Below are positions 10,909 through 20,330 of a stretch of DNA of 64,000 nt, piece by piece (the stretch's first letter is position 1; each line of letters starts with the position of its first letter). Made by a program: the position numbers and the translations under genes. The notes below the pieces were generated by a model, which saw nothing but the letters and a program-made list of their open reading frames with translations, ran no database searches and was not told the DNA's origin. This stretch comes from Prauserella cavernicola (GTDB lineage: Bacteria; Actinomycetota; Actinomycetes; Mycobacteriales; Pseudonocardiaceae), in contig NZ_JAENJH010000002.1 of the NCBI RefSeq assembly GCF_016595675.1, forward strand, positions 186,001 to 250,000, written 5' to 3'.

Positions 10909-10963
10909 AGCATGCCCGCAGTGTAGGACGCGACTCACAGCGTTGTCGCTAGCAGGCGTGGTA

Positions 10964-10979
10964 TAAGGGTTACCTAACT
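10964..10979 (-). repeat. AGTTAGGtaACCCTTA motif, copy 2
   Basis: Minus-strand partner of the motif at 10795-10810, identical at 14 of 16 positions. It lies about 120 bases beyond the menJ stop, on the far side of the Rex sites from nuoA. Function unknown. Confidence 0.45.
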
Positions 10980-11048
10980 TGCAGCGCGACGAGGCGGGCA
11001 CGCACGGTCGCCCGAGTACGGCGACCAGCACAAAAGCGACGAAAGTCC

Positions 11049-11079
11049 GCGCTGTCAGCGCCCGGAGTACAGCCGTACT
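11049..11079 (-). terminator. Candidate menJ terminator hairpins
   Basis: Two adjacent 5-bp hairpins (GCGCT-GTC-AGCGC at 11049-11061 and AGTAC-AGCC-GTACT at 11066-11079), followed on the minus strand by a T-rich stretch ending CGCTTTT. They start 20 bases past the menJ stop. Stems are short, so termination is only plausible. Confidence 0.35.
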
Positions 11080-11100
11080 GTGAGGTTTCCCACGTGCCGA

Positions 11101-12369
11101 TCAGGCACTCGGAGCGACGCGTGCGAGCGCCGCGATGATCCGGTCGACCCCGTCGCCGCCCTTCGCGTCGTAGCAACCCGAGAGGCCCTTGTAGATCAGC
11201 GGGATGAGCGGATTGACGCGCAGGCCGTACTTCGTGGCCGCGCGCATCACCTTCGGCTTGCCGATCGCCTTGGCGAAGACGTTGCCGAGCCGGTAGTAGC
11301 CGCCCATGAGGTCCGACAGCGCGCGCGGGTAGCCGCTCAGCGCGCGCTCGCGCGAAGGGCCTTCCGGCCGCGCGAGTGCCTGCACGACGTGCTCGGCCGC
11401 CAGTTGCGCCGACTCCATCGCCGCCGAGATGCCCTCGCCGTTGAACGGGCTGACCATGCCGCCCGCGTCGCCGAGCAGCAGCAGGCCGTCGCGGTAGTGC
11501 GGAGTGCGGTTGAAGCCCATCGGCAGCCCGGCGCCGCCGATCTTGCCGACGGCGTTCTCCTCGCGGTAGCCCCATTCCTCGGGCGTCGAGTCGAGCCACG
11601 AGCGCATCAGCGCGCGGTAGTCGGTGTTGCGGAAGGACTTCGACGTCGACAACATGCCGAGCCCGACGTTCACCGTGCCGTCGCCGAGCGGGAAGGCCCA
11701 GCCGTAGCCGGGCAGCAGTTCGGGCCTGCGCGGATCGGAACGGTCCCACAGCTCGAGGTGGCCCTCGATGTAGGCGTCGTCGTGACGCGGGCTCTTGTAG
11801 TAGCGGCGCACCGCCACGCCCATCGGGCGCTTCTCGTTCTTGTCGATGCCCACCGACAGCGCGAGGCGCGCGGAGACGCCGTCGCACGCGAGCACCAGCG
11901 GAGCGCGGTAGGTGACCGGCGTCTTCTCGGGGCCCACCTTGGCCTCGACGCCGACCACCCGGCCCGCGGCGTTGGTGACCGCTCCCGTGACCGTGGTGCG
12001 CTCGTACAGCCTGGCCCCGGCCTTGACGGCCGTCTTGGCCAGCAGGTCGTCGAAGTCGTGCCGGGTGCGCGAGACACCGTAGGGCGGGTAGCTCGTCAGG
12101 TCCGGCCAGTCCAGCTCGAGCGTCAGGTCGCCGGTGAGGATGCGCAGCCCCCTGCTGTGCACCCAGCCCGCGTCCTGGCTCGTGTCGAGGCCGAGGTCGA
12201 TGAGCTGCTTCACCCCGCGCGGCGTGAGGCCGTCGCCGCACACCTTCTCGCGGGGGAAGGTGGTCTTCTCGAGCAGCAGCACGTCCACGCCCGAGCGGGC
12301 GAGGTACGTGGCCACCGTCGATCCGGCGGGTCCCGCACCGACGACGATGACCTCGGCGTCCTGAGTCAT
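11101..12369 (-). CDS. menJ: Geranylgeranyl-reductase family flavoprotein (menaquinone MenJ type)
   Basis: FAD-dependent oxidoreductase of 422 residues that likely saturates one isoprene unit of the menaquinone side chain, as the mycobacterial Rv0561c product does. Visible signatures: N-terminal dinucleotide fold VIVVGAGPAGSTVATYLA (8-25), the EKTTFPREKVCGDGL family segment, and the second FAD motif LLLLGDAGGMVSPFNGEGI near residue 300. It lies 39 bases downstream of menG on the same strand, which supports a menaquinone rather than chlorophyll or archaeal lipid role. The exact substrate is inferred. Confidence 0.85.
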   Translation of the reverse strand: MTQDAEVIVVGAGPAGSTVATYLARSGVDVLLLEKTTFPREKVCGDGLTPRGVKQLIDLGLDTSQDAGWVHSRGLRILTGDLTLELDWPDLTSYPPYGVSRTRHDFDDLLAKTAVKAGARLYERTTVTGAVTNAAGRVVGVEAKVGPEKTPVTYRAPLVLACDGVSARLALSVGIDKNEKRPMGVAVRRYYKSPRHDDAYIEGHLELWDRSDPRRPELLPGYGWAFPLGDGTVNVGLGMLSTSKSFRNTDYRALMRSWLDSTPEEWGYREENAVGKIGGAGLPMGFNRTPHYRDGLLLLGDAGGMVSPFNGEGISAAMESAQLAAEHVVQALARPEGPSRERALSGYPRALSDLMGGYYRLGNVFAKAIGKPKVMRAATKYGLRVNPLIPLIYKGLSGCYDAKGGDGVDRIIAALARVAPSA

Positions 12370-12408
12370 GCGGCCGAGTCTACGGAAGGCGCGCGGCGGC
12401 CCTTCCGC

Positions 12409-13107
12409 TCACTCGCCCGCTTCGGGCTTGCGGGCACGGTGGATGGCCACGACGCCGAAGGTGAGGTTCAGCCACTCCACCTTCGTCCAGCCCGCCGAGG
12501 CGATGATCTCGCCCAGAGAGCGCTGGTCGGGCCAGTCGAGCATCGACTCGGCGAGGTAGCCGTAGGCGTCCGGATTGGACGATGCGCGCCTGCCGAGCCA
12601 GGTCATGGCCCGCAGGAGCACCTTGCGGTAGAGGAACCGGATCGGCGGGAACGTGGGCGTCGACACCTCGCAGATCACGAGCCTGCCTCCCGGCTTGACG
12701 ACCCTGGCGATCTCGGTGAGCGCGGCCTTGGTGTCCACGAAGTTCCGGATGCCGAACGAGATCGTCGCCGCGTCGAAGCTGTCGTCGGCGAAGGGCAGCC
12801 GCAGCGCGTCGGCGGCCACCATGGGCACGCCACGGTCGAGCCCGTTGCGCAGCATCTCGAGCGAGAAGTCGGCGGCGACGCAGTACGCGCCGCTGCGGGC
12901 GTACTCCTTCGTCGACACCCCGGTGCCGGCAGCCAGGTCGAGCACGGTCTCCCCGCGCCTGGCGTCCAGAACCTTCGCCGTGGTGATGCGCCAGCGCCGG
13001 TCGAAACCGAACGTCATCACCGAGTTCGCTCGGTCGTAGCCTGCCGCGACTCCATCGAACATGGCGGCTACTTCGCGAGGATCCTTGTCCAGGCTCGCTC
13101 GTGACAT
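12409..13107 (-). CDS. menG: Demethylmenaquinone methyltransferase
   Basis: SAM-dependent C-methyltransferase making menaquinone from demethylmenaquinone, the last ring step. 232 residues with UbiE/MenG signatures: [19 protein letters not shown] at the N-terminus, SAM-binding [16 protein letters not shown] near residue 55, ISFGIRNF near 115, and a YGYLAESM segment near 180. It follows the glycosyltransferase gene by nine bases and precedes menJ, consistent with one operon. No ubiquinone genes occur nearby, so the men reading is preferred over ubiE. Confidence 0.93.
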   Translation of the reverse strand: MSRASLDKDPREVAAMFDGVAAGYDRANSVMTFGFDRRWRITTAKVLDARRGETVLDLAAGTGVSTKEYARSGAYCVAADFSLEMLRNGLDRGVPMVAADALRLPFADDSFDAATISFGIRNFVDTKAALTEIARVVKPGGRLVICEVSTPTFPPIRFLYRKVLLRAMTWLGRRASSNPDAYGYLAESMLDWPDQRSLGEIIASAGWTKVEWLNLTFGVVAIHRARKPEAGE

Positions 13108-13116
13108 GCCCGGAGT

Positions 13117-14220
13117 CTAGGCGAGCACCGACAGCATCCCGCGCACGGAGACCGGCCAGGCGAACTCCTCGGCCCGCGCCCTCGCCGCTGCCCTGCGATC
13201 GGGCTCCGGCGACTCGAGCAGACCGGTGACGGCGGTGGCGAACGCGGGCGCGTGGTCGGCGACCGCCGCGCCGCAGCCCGGCCGGACGATCTCGCGCAGC
13301 GCCGACGAGGCCGACACCACCACGGGCGTGCCGGAGGCGAGCGCCTCCAGCGCCGCGAGCCCGAACGTCTCGTGCGGACCCGGCGCGAGCGAGACGTCGG
13401 CACTGGCGAGCAGCCGCGCGACCTGGGCGCGGTCGGAGAGGAACCCGAGGAACGTCACCGGCAGCCCTCGCGCGCGGCGTTCGAGCGCCCTGCGCCTCGG
13501 CCCGTCACCGGCGACGACGAGCCGCACCCTGGCACCGGACTCGGTGAGCTCGGCCACCGTGTCGACGCTGCGCTCCACGTGCTTCTCGGGCGAGAGCCGT
13601 CCACAGTGCACGATCAGCGCGTCGGCGCCGCCGGAGAGCACGCGCCGCCACGTGTGGTCGCGCAGGCCGGGGGTGAACGCGCTCAGGTCGACGCCGAGCG
13701 GCACGCGCTGCACGTTCGGCGCGCCGATCCGGTCGAACTCGGCGCGGGCGAACGCCGTGGTGCACACCACCTTGTCGTAGCTCGCGGCCATGCGCCGGTT
13801 CGCGGCGTCGGCGACCCGGCGCGCCACCTGCTCCGGTAGCAGGAACTGTTCGAGCAGCCGGTCGAGGCGCTCGTGCGAGATCACCACGCTCGGCACCTCG
13901 CGGTCACGGGCCCAGCGGCCCATGCCGCGCAGGGTGAGCCGGTCGGAGACCTCGAGCCGGTCGGGCTCCAGCGTGTCCAGCAGCCCGCGGACGCGGTACG
14001 GGTCGACGGCCCGGTAGCCGCCGGTGCCGGGGATGCGCGGCGCGGGCAACGTCACCCGGCGCACGCCGTCCGGCAGGCTCTCGTCGGCGTGGTGCGGACC
14101 CGGCACGACGAGCGTCACGCGGTGCCCGCTCGTGACGTAGCCGGCGCCGAGGTGGTGCAGCGCCGTCCGCAGCCCGCCCGAACGCGGACCGTAGAAGTTC
14201 GCGAGCTGCACGATGTGCAT
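13117..14220 (-). CDS. GT4-family glycosyltransferase
   Basis: GT-B fold glycosyltransferase of 367 residues. N-terminal [20 protein letters not shown] matches the acceptor-side start of GT4 enzymes. The C-terminal half has VVHCGRLSPEKHVER-like phosphate loop residues and the EX7E signature ETFGLAALEALASGTPVVVS. The donor is probably a nucleotide sugar such as GDP-mannose, judged only from the neighbouring mgtA-like gene. Start and the mgtA stop overlap as TGATG. An acceptor in glycolipid or phosphoinositol mannoside synthesis is plausible but not shown. Confidence 0.8.
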   Translation of the reverse strand: MHIVQLANFYGPRSGGLRTALHHLGAGYVTSGHRVTLVVPGPHHADESLPDGVRRVTLPAPRIPGTGGYRAVDPYRVRGLLDTLEPDRLEVSDRLTLRGMGRWARDREVPSVVISHERLDRLLEQFLLPEQVARRVADAANRRMAASYDKVVCTTAFARAEFDRIGAPNVQRVPLGVDLSAFTPGLRDHTWRRVLSGGADALIVHCGRLSPEKHVERSVDTVAELTESGARVRLVVAGDGPRRRALERRARGLPVTFLGFLSDRAQVARLLASADVSLAPGPHETFGLAALEALASGTPVVVSASSALREIVRPGCGAAVADHAPAFATAVTGLLESPEPDRRAAARARAEEFAWPVSVRGMLSVLA

Positions 14221-15341
14221 CACGCCGCCCGGAGGACGTGGCCTCGCACCGCCTCGTAGTGGCCGACGAGCTCGGCGCACACCGCGGGCCAGGTGCGGCC
14301 CAGCACGCTGCGTCTCGCCTGTTCGCCCAGCCGTTCGCGCAGGTGCCCGTCGTCGCGGAGCTGCTCGACCCTGGCCACCAGCTCACTCGCGAACCGCGAC
14401 CGCTCGGGCGGCAGCAGGAACCCCGTCGCGCCGGAATCCACCAGGTCGCGAGGGCCGCCAGCCGCGGGCGCGAGCACCGGCAGTCCCGATGCCTGCGCCT
14501 CCTGCACGGCCTGGCAGAATGTCTCGTGCGGGCCGGTGTGCACGAACACGTCGAGGCTCGCGTAGGCGGTGGCCAGCTCGTCTCCGTAGCGGGCGCCGAG
14601 GAACGCGGCGTCGGGCAGCTGCTCGCGCAGGCCGTCGAGATCGGGCCCCTCGCCCACCACGACCACCCGGATGCCGTCGATCCCTGCGAGGCTCGCCAGG
14701 CGGTCGACCTCCTTCTCCGGCGCGAGCCTGCCGACGAAGCCCACCAGCACCTCGCCGTTCGGAGCCAGCTCCGCGCGCAGCGCCGCGTCCGCGCGAGCCG
14801 GGGAGAACCGCTCGATGTCGACGCCCCTGCCCCAGCGGTGCACCCGGGGCACCCCGTGCAGCCGCAGTTCCCGAGCAGAGTGCGTGGACGGCGCGAGCGT
14901 CCGGTCGGCCCTGCAGTGCAGGCGGCGCACCCAGCGCCACGCGGCCCTGGCGCCGAGGCCGAGACCGTACGCGGAGGCGAACCCGGCGATGTCGGTCTGG
15001 TAGACGGCCACCACCGGCACCCCGAGCCTGCGCGCTGCGGCGAGGCCACGGGCACCGACCACGAAGGGTGACGCCAGGTGGACCACGTCCGGCCCGAAGC
15101 TCGCCAGCGCGGTGAGCACGGTCCTGGTCGGCACACCGACAGGAAGGGAGTTGACGACCGGCAGGTCCACGGCTGGCACCCGCACGACGGGCGCGCCCCG
15201 ATACTCCTCCGGCCCGGCTCCCGGCGCGATCACGAGCACGTCGTGCCCGCGCTCGCCCAGGTGCTCCACGACCCTGAGCACGGAGTTGGTCACGCCGTTC
15301 ACCTGCGGCAGGAAGCTCTCGGTGACGATGGCGACTCGCAC
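14220..15341 (-). CDS. mgtA: GDP-mannose-dependent mannosyltransferase (MgtA type)
   Basis: 373-residue GT4 enzyme whose N-terminus [20 protein letters not shown] and segments such as [26 protein letters not shown] and [16 protein letters not shown] closely resemble mycobacterial MgtA (Rv0557), which mannosylates glucuronosyl or phosphoinositol lipids at the inner membrane. Donor-site signature [20 protein letters not shown] is present. The GTG at 15341 gives the family N-terminus; a longer in-frame start at 15422 adds a basic stretch without similarity. In mycobacteria too this gene precedes menG. Confidence 0.85.
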   Translation of the reverse strand: MRVAIVTESFLPQVNGVTNSVLRVVEHLGERGHDVLVIAPGAGPEEYRGAPVVRVPAVDLPVVNSLPVGVPTRTVLTALASFGPDVVHLASPFVVGARGLAAARRLGVPVVAVYQTDIAGFASAYGLGLGARAAWRWVRRLHCRADRTLAPSTHSARELRLHGVPRVHRWGRGVDIERFSPARADAALRAELAPNGEVLVGFVGRLAPEKEVDRLASLAGIDGIRVVVVGEGPDLDGLREQLPDAAFLGARYGDELATAYASLDVFVHTGPHETFCQAVQEAQASGLPVLAPAAGGPRDLVDSGATGFLLPPERSRFASELVARVEQLRDDGHLRERLGEQARRSVLGRTWPAVCAELVGHYEAVRGHVLRAA

Positions 15342-15517
15342 ATACCGGACTCTGGCAGCGGTCAGGGGCACCAGGGCCACGGACACGTAACGGCAGAGAC
15401 AACGGCGCCGGAACTTCTGCACCGCGATGTCACAACGTGTAGTCGTTCAGAAATCGCGAGCGACTTGTCATCTCCATGTCGTGTGCCGGACACTCGGCGC
15501 CGCCACATTAGAGACGC

Positions 15518-16360
15518 ATGACGCTCTTGTCCTCCCGCCGGGCACGTCCCGTCGAGCCCGGCCTGCTCTCCAGTGCCCTCGAGGTCGCGGGCCGCCTGGC
15601 CAACGACGCCACGGACGTGATCACCGCGACCGCGGGACGAGGCGCCCACCCCGGCACCAAGGACTCGCCGTTCGACTGGGTCACCGACACCGATCGCACC
15701 CTCGAACGGCACACGCGGCGCGTGCTGACCTCAGAGTTCCCCGGCATCCCCGTCGTCGGCGAGGAATACGGCTCCGACGTCGGCGCCGAGGCCGCCGAGT
15801 ACCGCTGGGTGGTGGACCCGGTCGACGGCACGGCGAACTACGTCGCGGGCGTGCCGTGGTGCGCCTACAGCCTCGCGCTGGTCGACGCGTCCGGGCCCGT
15901 GGTCGGCGTGGTCGCCGACCCGTACCGGGGCCAGATCTACGCGGCGGCCAGGGGCAGGGGCGCGCGGGCGAACGGCAGTCCCGTGCTGCTCACGGAGCGG
16001 GCGCGGACGGCGGGCGCGATCGTGTGCACCGAGCTGGCGCGCACCGGTCCGTGGCCTGGCATGGGTGAGTTCATCGAGCGCGCGGCCGCCGCGCACGCCG
16101 GGGTCAGGGTGCTCGGCTCGGCGGCGCTGTCGATCGCGCAGGTCGCGCTGGGCCACGCGACGGCGGCGGTGCTGCACAGCTACCACGAGTGGGACGTCGC
16201 GGGAGCGGTCGCGCTGGCCATCGAGGCGGGCGCCGTGGTGCTCGACCGGCACGGCGAGGGCAGCGCCCTGCCTGCCGACGGCCTGCTGGTGGCCGCGCCC
16301 GGCGTCGCCGACGAGGTGATGGGCTGGTGGTCGGGAGTGACCCCGCTCCCGACGAGCTGA
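15518..16360 (+). CDS. Inositol monophosphatase family protein
   Basis: 280-residue Mg-dependent phosphatase. The three metal and catalytic motifs are visible: GEE at 81-83, WVVDPVDGT at 97-105 and WDVAG at 225-229. Substrate could be inositol phosphate, histidinol phosphate or PAP; its place opposite mannosyltransferase genes makes inositol phosphate for phosphoinositide lipids attractive but unproven. It is divergent from mgtA with 176 bases between the starts, and is followed 29 bases later by a large palindrome that may terminate it. Confidence 0.85.
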   Translation: MTLLSSRRARPVEPGLLSSALEVAGRLANDATDVITATAGRGAHPGTKDSPFDWVTDTDRTLERHTRRVLTSEFPGIPVVGEEYGSDVGAEAAEYRWVVDPVDGTANYVAGVPWCAYSLALVDASGPVVGVVADPYRGQIYAAARGRGARANGSPVLLTERARTAGAIVCTELARTGPWPGMGEFIERAAAAHAGVRVLGSAALSIAQVALGHATAAVLHSYHEWDVAGAVALAIEAGAVVLDRHGEGSALPADGLLVAAPGVADEVMGWWSGVTPLPTS

Positions 16361-16389
16361 TGGCCGGGCACGTCCCGGCCACACCACCT

Positions 16390-16442
16390 GCGGTGAAGGG
16401 CACCTTTACTGCATCTAACGCAGTAAAGGTGCCCTTCACCGC
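16390..16442. repeat. Palindromic repeat copy 2, between convergent genes
   Basis: Perfect 23-base inverted repeat (arms 16390-16412 and 16420-16442, spacer ATCTAAC). It fills the gap between the plus-strand phosphatase and the minus-strand DUF3592 gene, where a bidirectional terminator would be expected. There is no U-tract on either side. Confidence 0.95.
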
Positions 16443-16444
16443 GG

Positions 16445-16924
16445 TTACGGCTTCGGCTGGGGCTGGGACTCGGGCTCTGCCGCGGCTGGCTGCTCGGCCG
16501 CCTTGCGGCGACGCGAACGGAGCCACCACAGCAGCGGTCCGGCGATCGCCCAGGTGATCAGCACCATCATGCCCGTGGGCAACAGCGTCAGCAGCCACGT
16601 GCGGCCAGCGACCTTCGCGAGGTCCGGGTTGGTCGTGTCGTACTCGATACGCACGAGCTGGCCCGCGGCGAGACCGTCCGGGTAGAGCACCCCGTTCGAC
16701 GGGCTGTGCGCCACGCCGTCCGGCGTCTCGAACCGGATGATCGTCCGGTCGAAGAACACCTGGTCGACCTGCGCCGTCGCGACGCCGTGGTTGGCCGCGA
16801 TCGCCCGGTCTCCGCGCAGGGACCCGAAGACCAGCGTCGCGCAGAGCAGGGTGATCACGCCGGCTACGCCGAGGACCACCCAGCCGCCGATGCGCAACGC
16901 TCGCTCGTTCGGGACTCCCAGCAC
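16445..16924 (-). CDS. DUF3592-type two-helix membrane protein
   Basis: 159 residues with an N-terminal helix (about 12-34) and a second helix (about 110-135) flanking an extracytoplasmic beta-rich region containing TIIRFETPDGVAHSP and GQLVRIEYDTTNPDLAKV, the layout of DUF3592 proteins. The C-terminus is Arg/Lys- then Pro/Glu-rich and cytoplasmic. A comparable membrane protein (Rv0556) sits between menD and mgtA in mycobacteria. Function unknown. Start is GTG at 16924. Confidence 0.75.
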   Translation of the reverse strand: MLGVPNERALRIGGWVVLGVAGVITLLCATLVFGSLRGDRAIAANHGVATAQVDQVFFDRTIIRFETPDGVAHSPSNGVLYPDGLAAGQLVRIEYDTTNPDLAKVAGRTWLLTLLPTGMMVLITWAIAGPLLWWLRSRRRKAAEQPAAAEPESQPQPKP

Positions 16925-16946
16925 GCGGCGAGCATAGCGGCCCGGC

Positions 16947-18452
16947 TCAGCCGCCCGCGGCGAGTCGCTCGTGCGTCAGCTTGATCTGCGGGTACGACTC
17001 CGGCTGCGCCACCGGTGCCAGGCGCGCGGCCTCGGGTCCGTTGGGGCTCTGCTCCGGCTTGCCCTCGGTGAACAACCACGTGTCGAACACCTGGTCAAGC
17101 TGCTGCCCGGAGATGCGCTCGGCCAGCTCCACGAACTCCGGGATCGTGCCGTGGCTCTCGTTCTTCTCCTCGAGCCACGTACGCAGGATCGTGAAGAACG
17201 CGTCGTCGCCGACGGCCTTGCGCAGTGCGTGCGCCGCGAGCGCGCCCCGGTCATAGACGGCGGCGTCGAACTGGTTCTCCGCGCCGGGATCGCCCGGCAG
17301 CACCTGCCAGAACTCGTCGTCGGCCGGGTAGAGCTGGTAGATGTACTGCGCCAGTTCGTCGGCCGTGCCCTCGCCGACGTGCTCCGACCACAGGTACTCG
17401 GCGTAGGTGGAGAAGCCCTCGTTGAGCCAGATGTCGCTCCACGCGCCGAGCGCCACCGCGTCGCCGAACCACTGGTGCGCGTTCTCGTGCGCCACCACCG
17501 ACATGTTGCTGCCGGAGCGGAAGAACGCCTCGTCGTACACCGAACGCGTCTGGTTCTCCAGCGCGAAGCCGAGTCCGGTGGTGGCGATGCCGCCCTGCGC
17601 CTCGAACGGGTACGGGCCGAAGAAGCCCTCCAGGAACTCGACGACCTCGGGCGAGCGCTCGATGCTCGCCTTCGCCGCGGGCAGGCTCGACCCGAGCAGC
17701 GGGTCGTACGCGGTGACGAACGGCTGGCCGTCCGGCGTCTCGGACTCCAGCACCTCGTAGTCGCCGACGGCGATGAACGCCAGGTAGGTGGCCATCGGCT
17801 CGGTGCTGCGCCAGTTCCAGCGCGTCCAGTCCTCGCGCAGCTTGGTCTTGCGCACGAGCGTGCCGTTGGACAGCGCCGAGACGTCGTCGGGAACCTCGAC
17901 GGAGATGTCGAAGGTGGCCTTGTCGGTGGGGTGGTCGTTGGAGGGGAACCACCACTCGGCGATGGTCGGCTGGTCGACGGCGAGCGCGCCGGTGGGCGTC
18001 TTCTTCCACGCCTGGTAGCCGTCGATCGTGAGCTTCGAGGGCACGTCGGCGTAGCTCACCACGACGGTCACGGGCTGGTTCTGTGCCAGCGGCTCGTGCG
18101 GGGTGACCACCAGTTCGCTGGCGTCGTCGGCGTCCTTGGCGAATCCGGCCGGCCGGTTGTTCACGCGAACCGAGTCGACCTTCAGCCCGAAGTCGAGGTT
18201 GAAGCTGGAGAGCTCCTGCGTGGTGGTGGCGAGGATCGTCGTGGTGCCCGCCAGCAGGTCGGTGTCGGGCTGGTAGGTGAGCCGGATGTCGTAGTGGCCG
18301 ACGTCGTACCCACCGTTGCCGGCCCCCGGGTAGTACGGGTCGCCGACGCCGGGAGCACCCGGCGCTGGAACGGCGCTGGCCGTGGTGGCCAACAGGACTG
18401 TCGCGAGACCCGTCGCGACGGCGCCGACACCGGCGCGAATTGGAAACCGCAT
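16947..18452 (-). CDS. Secreted M1-family zinc metallopeptidase
   Basis: 501-residue exported aminopeptidase-like protein. Signal peptide MRFPIRAGVGAVATGLATVL then a small-residue cleavage region near 25-30. The M1 catalytic site is complete: HENAH at 322-326 with zinc ligand Glu345 in WLNEGFSTYAEY. The exopeptidase GAMEN loop is replaced by GFALEN, as in short actinobacterial members. It lacks the C-terminal helical domain of long M1 enzymes. The ATG at 18452 was preferred because translation from further upstream would start inside the adjacent palindrome and bury the signal peptide. Peptide scavenging at the cell surface is the likely role. Confidence 0.88.
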   Translation of the reverse strand: MRFPIRAGVGAVATGLATVLLATTASAVPAPGAPGVGDPYYPGAGNGGYDVGHYDIRLTYQPDTDLLAGTTTILATTTQELSSFNLDFGLKVDSVRVNNRPAGFAKDADDASELVVTPHEPLAQNQPVTVVVSYADVPSKLTIDGYQAWKKTPTGALAVDQPTIAEWWFPSNDHPTDKATFDISVEVPDDVSALSNGTLVRKTKLREDWTRWNWRSTEPMATYLAFIAVGDYEVLESETPDGQPFVTAYDPLLGSSLPAAKASIERSPEVVEFLEGFFGPYPFEAQGGIATTGLGFALENQTRSVYDEAFFRSGSNMSVVAHENAHQWFGDAVALGAWSDIWLNEGFSTYAEYLWSEHVGEGTADELAQYIYQLYPADDEFWQVLPGDPGAENQFDAAVYDRGALAAHALRKAVGDDAFFTILRTWLEEKNESHGTIPEFVELAERISGQQLDQVFDTWLFTEGKPEQSPNGPEAARLAPVAQPESYPQIKLTHERLAAGG

Positions 18453-18521
18453 GGCGGGCAACTTAGCGCCGTTTTCACATCGCGGGCACAGCCGAAAGGT
18501 GCTTCTTGCCCCGCGCACGAC

Positions 18522-18576
18522 TGCGGTGAAGGGCACCTTTACTGCGTTCAACGCAGTAAAGGTGCCCTTCACCGCA
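18522..18576. repeat. Palindromic repeat copy 3, between menD and the M1 peptidase gene
   Basis: The longest perfect copy: 27-base arms (18522-18548 and 18550-18576) around a single central C. It lies 24 bases past the menD stop and 70 bases before the peptidase start, both on the minus strand, so it could terminate menD transcription. Confidence 0.95.
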
Positions 18577-18599
18577 CGAGGCGACCGGCGGCGGGGGTG

Positions 18600-20279
18600 T
18601 CAGGCGTGGGTGACCGCTTCGGCTACCTCGGCTCGCAGGCGCGCGTGCAGGTCGCGGTGCCGCGAACGGTCCACTCGCACCTCCACCACCCGCAGGCCGG
18701 GGCGAGGCGCCAGCGCCGCCCGGAACTCCGTGAGCGACTCGGCCAGCGTGTGCGGCACGCGGTAGCCGGCGCAGAGCGCCGAGATGTCGGCGCCGTGCGG
18801 GGTGCCGAAGACCCGCTCGAAGCTGTCGCTGTGCTCGGGCGCGCCCTGCTCCAGCAGCGAGAAGATGCCGCCGCCGTCGTCGTTGAGCACCACGATCGTC
18901 AGGTCGGGCCGCTGCTCCGAGGGCCCGGTGAGCAGGCCGTTGATGTCGTGCAGGAACGTCAGGTCGCCGAGCAGCGCGTACGAGGGGCCTCGGTGCACGG
19001 TGGCCGCGCCGATCGCCGTGGACACCGTGCCGTCGATGCCGGCGACACCCCGGTTGCGGTGCACCAGCACGTCAGGCCGCAGGCCACCGGCCAGTGCGAC
19101 GTCGCGCGCCGGGTTGGACGAGCCCACCACCAGCAGCGAGTCCTGCGGCAGCCCGCGCACCAGTTCCTCGGCCACGCGCAGTCCGGTCGGCCACGCCTCG
19201 GCGGCCAGCGTGCGATGCACGGCGTCCGTCGCCGCGGCGTCGGCCCGCTGCCAGCGCGCGAGCCACTCCGGATCCGAGGGCTTGGTCGGCTCGTCGAACC
19301 ACTGCCCCACCTGGCGGACGTTGTGCGCGGGAGCGGGCCAGTCGGAGTCGGGGCGCACGAGCAGCACCTCGACGGCGGGGTCGGACAGCAGCCGCTGCAC
19401 CTGCCGGAACACCGTGGGCCTGCCGATGCACAGCACCTGTTCGGGCTTGTGCTCGGCGATGAACTCCTCGACTCCGAGCAGCCACGCGCCACCGGACATC
19501 GCCGTCGCGCCGCCGAGCCCCAGCCCTCCCGTCTCGGCGACCACCGGCCAGCCGTGCAGCTCGCCCCACTCACTGGCCGCGCGCACACCCGCGTCGCACG
19601 CGATCACCAGGCCGTGGCGCGCCGAAGGCACCACGAACGAGGGCAGCGCGCCGAAGTCGGGCAGCTCCGTCCAGCGGGCGCCGCGCGGGCGGCCGTCGAG
19701 CGACTCGTACCAGTCGTCGGGGCCGTCCTTGCCGTCGGGAACGAGCGGCTCGCGGAACGGCACATTGAGGTGCACGGGCCCGCAGCGCCACTCGCCGTAG
19801 GCCGCGTTCCACGCCCGGCAGACCTGGCTGCGCCAGTACGCGTTCTGGCCCGCCCTACGCTCGGCGACGGCGAGCTCGTCGAAGTAGCGCACGGCGTTGC
19901 CGTAGAGGTCGTGCTGGTCGATGACCTGGTTGGCACCGGCGGCGCGCAGCTCGGGCGGGCGATCGGCGGTGAGCACGATCAGCGGCACGCCCGCGCGGTC
20001 GGCCTCCAGCACGGCAGGGTGGAAGTTGGCCGCGGCGGTGCCGGAGGTGCACACGACGGCGACGGGCCTCCCCGTGCGCGCCGCGATACCGAGCGCGAGG
20101 AAGCCCCCGCTGCGCTCGTCGACGCGCACGTGCAGCGTGAGCTTGCCCGCTGCCGCGGCGTCGTAGAGCGCGAGCGACAGCGGCGCGTTGCGCGACCCCG
20201 GGCAGAGCACCACGTGGGACACGGTGTTGCGAACGAGCTCGTCGACGATGACCCTCGCCTGCGCGGTGGAAGGGTTCAC
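18600..20279 (-). CDS. menD: SEPHCHC synthase MenD
   Basis: Thiamine-diphosphate enzyme joining 2-oxoglutarate to isochorismate, first committed step of menaquinone synthesis. 559 residues; N-terminal PYR-domain segment VCTSGTAAANFHPAVLEA with LIVLTADRPPELR, and C-terminal cofactor motif LGDLTFLHDINGL followed by VVLNDDGGGIFSLLEQG. Length is normal. GTG start at 20279, preceded by GAGGGGG as ribosome site. The gene is divergent from menB, leaving only 48 bases between starts. Confidence 0.95.
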   Translation of the reverse strand: MNPSTAQARVIVDELVRNTVSHVVLCPGSRNAPLSLALYDAAAAGKLTLHVRVDERSGGFLALGIAARTGRPVAVVCTSGTAAANFHPAVLEADRAGVPLIVLTADRPPELRAAGANQVIDQHDLYGNAVRYFDELAVAERRAGQNAYWRSQVCRAWNAAYGEWRCGPVHLNVPFREPLVPDGKDGPDDWYESLDGRPRGARWTELPDFGALPSFVVPSARHGLVIACDAGVRAASEWGELHGWPVVAETGGLGLGGATAMSGGAWLLGVEEFIAEHKPEQVLCIGRPTVFRQVQRLLSDPAVEVLLVRPDSDWPAPAHNVRQVGQWFDEPTKPSDPEWLARWQRADAAATDAVHRTLAAEAWPTGLRVAEELVRGLPQDSLLVVGSSNPARDVALAGGLRPDVLVHRNRGVAGIDGTVSTAIGAATVHRGPSYALLGDLTFLHDINGLLTGPSEQRPDLTIVVLNDDGGGIFSLLEQGAPEHSDSFERVFGTPHGADISALCAGYRVPHTLAESLTEFRAALAPRPGLRVVEVRVDRSRHRDLHARLRAEVAEAVTHA

Positions 20280-20314
20280 GAGCGAGCCCCCTCAAGCCTG
20301 ACGGATGAACGGCA

Positions 20315-20330
20315 TATTCTCCCAAGCGTG
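20315..20330 (+). promoter_or_regulatory. Candidate leaderless promoter of menB
   Basis: A -10 hexamer TATTCT (20315-20320) ends seven bases before the menB GTG at 20328, placing the expected transcription start at or next to the start codon. No Shine-Dalgarno sequence precedes this GTG. The -35 is not recognisable. Confidence 0.5.

Larger units (their letters stand above)
10701..11100. other. Gene-free 400-bp control region upstream of nuoA
   Basis: The only stretch above 300 bases without a gene. It lies between the menJ stop and the nuoA start, both on the minus strand. It holds two Rex-type palindromes, a pair of inverted 16-mers of the form AGTTAGGnnACCCTTA, a candidate sigma-A promoter and two small hairpins just after menJ. 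Both strands were read without finding a convincing small gene. Confidence 0.8.
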
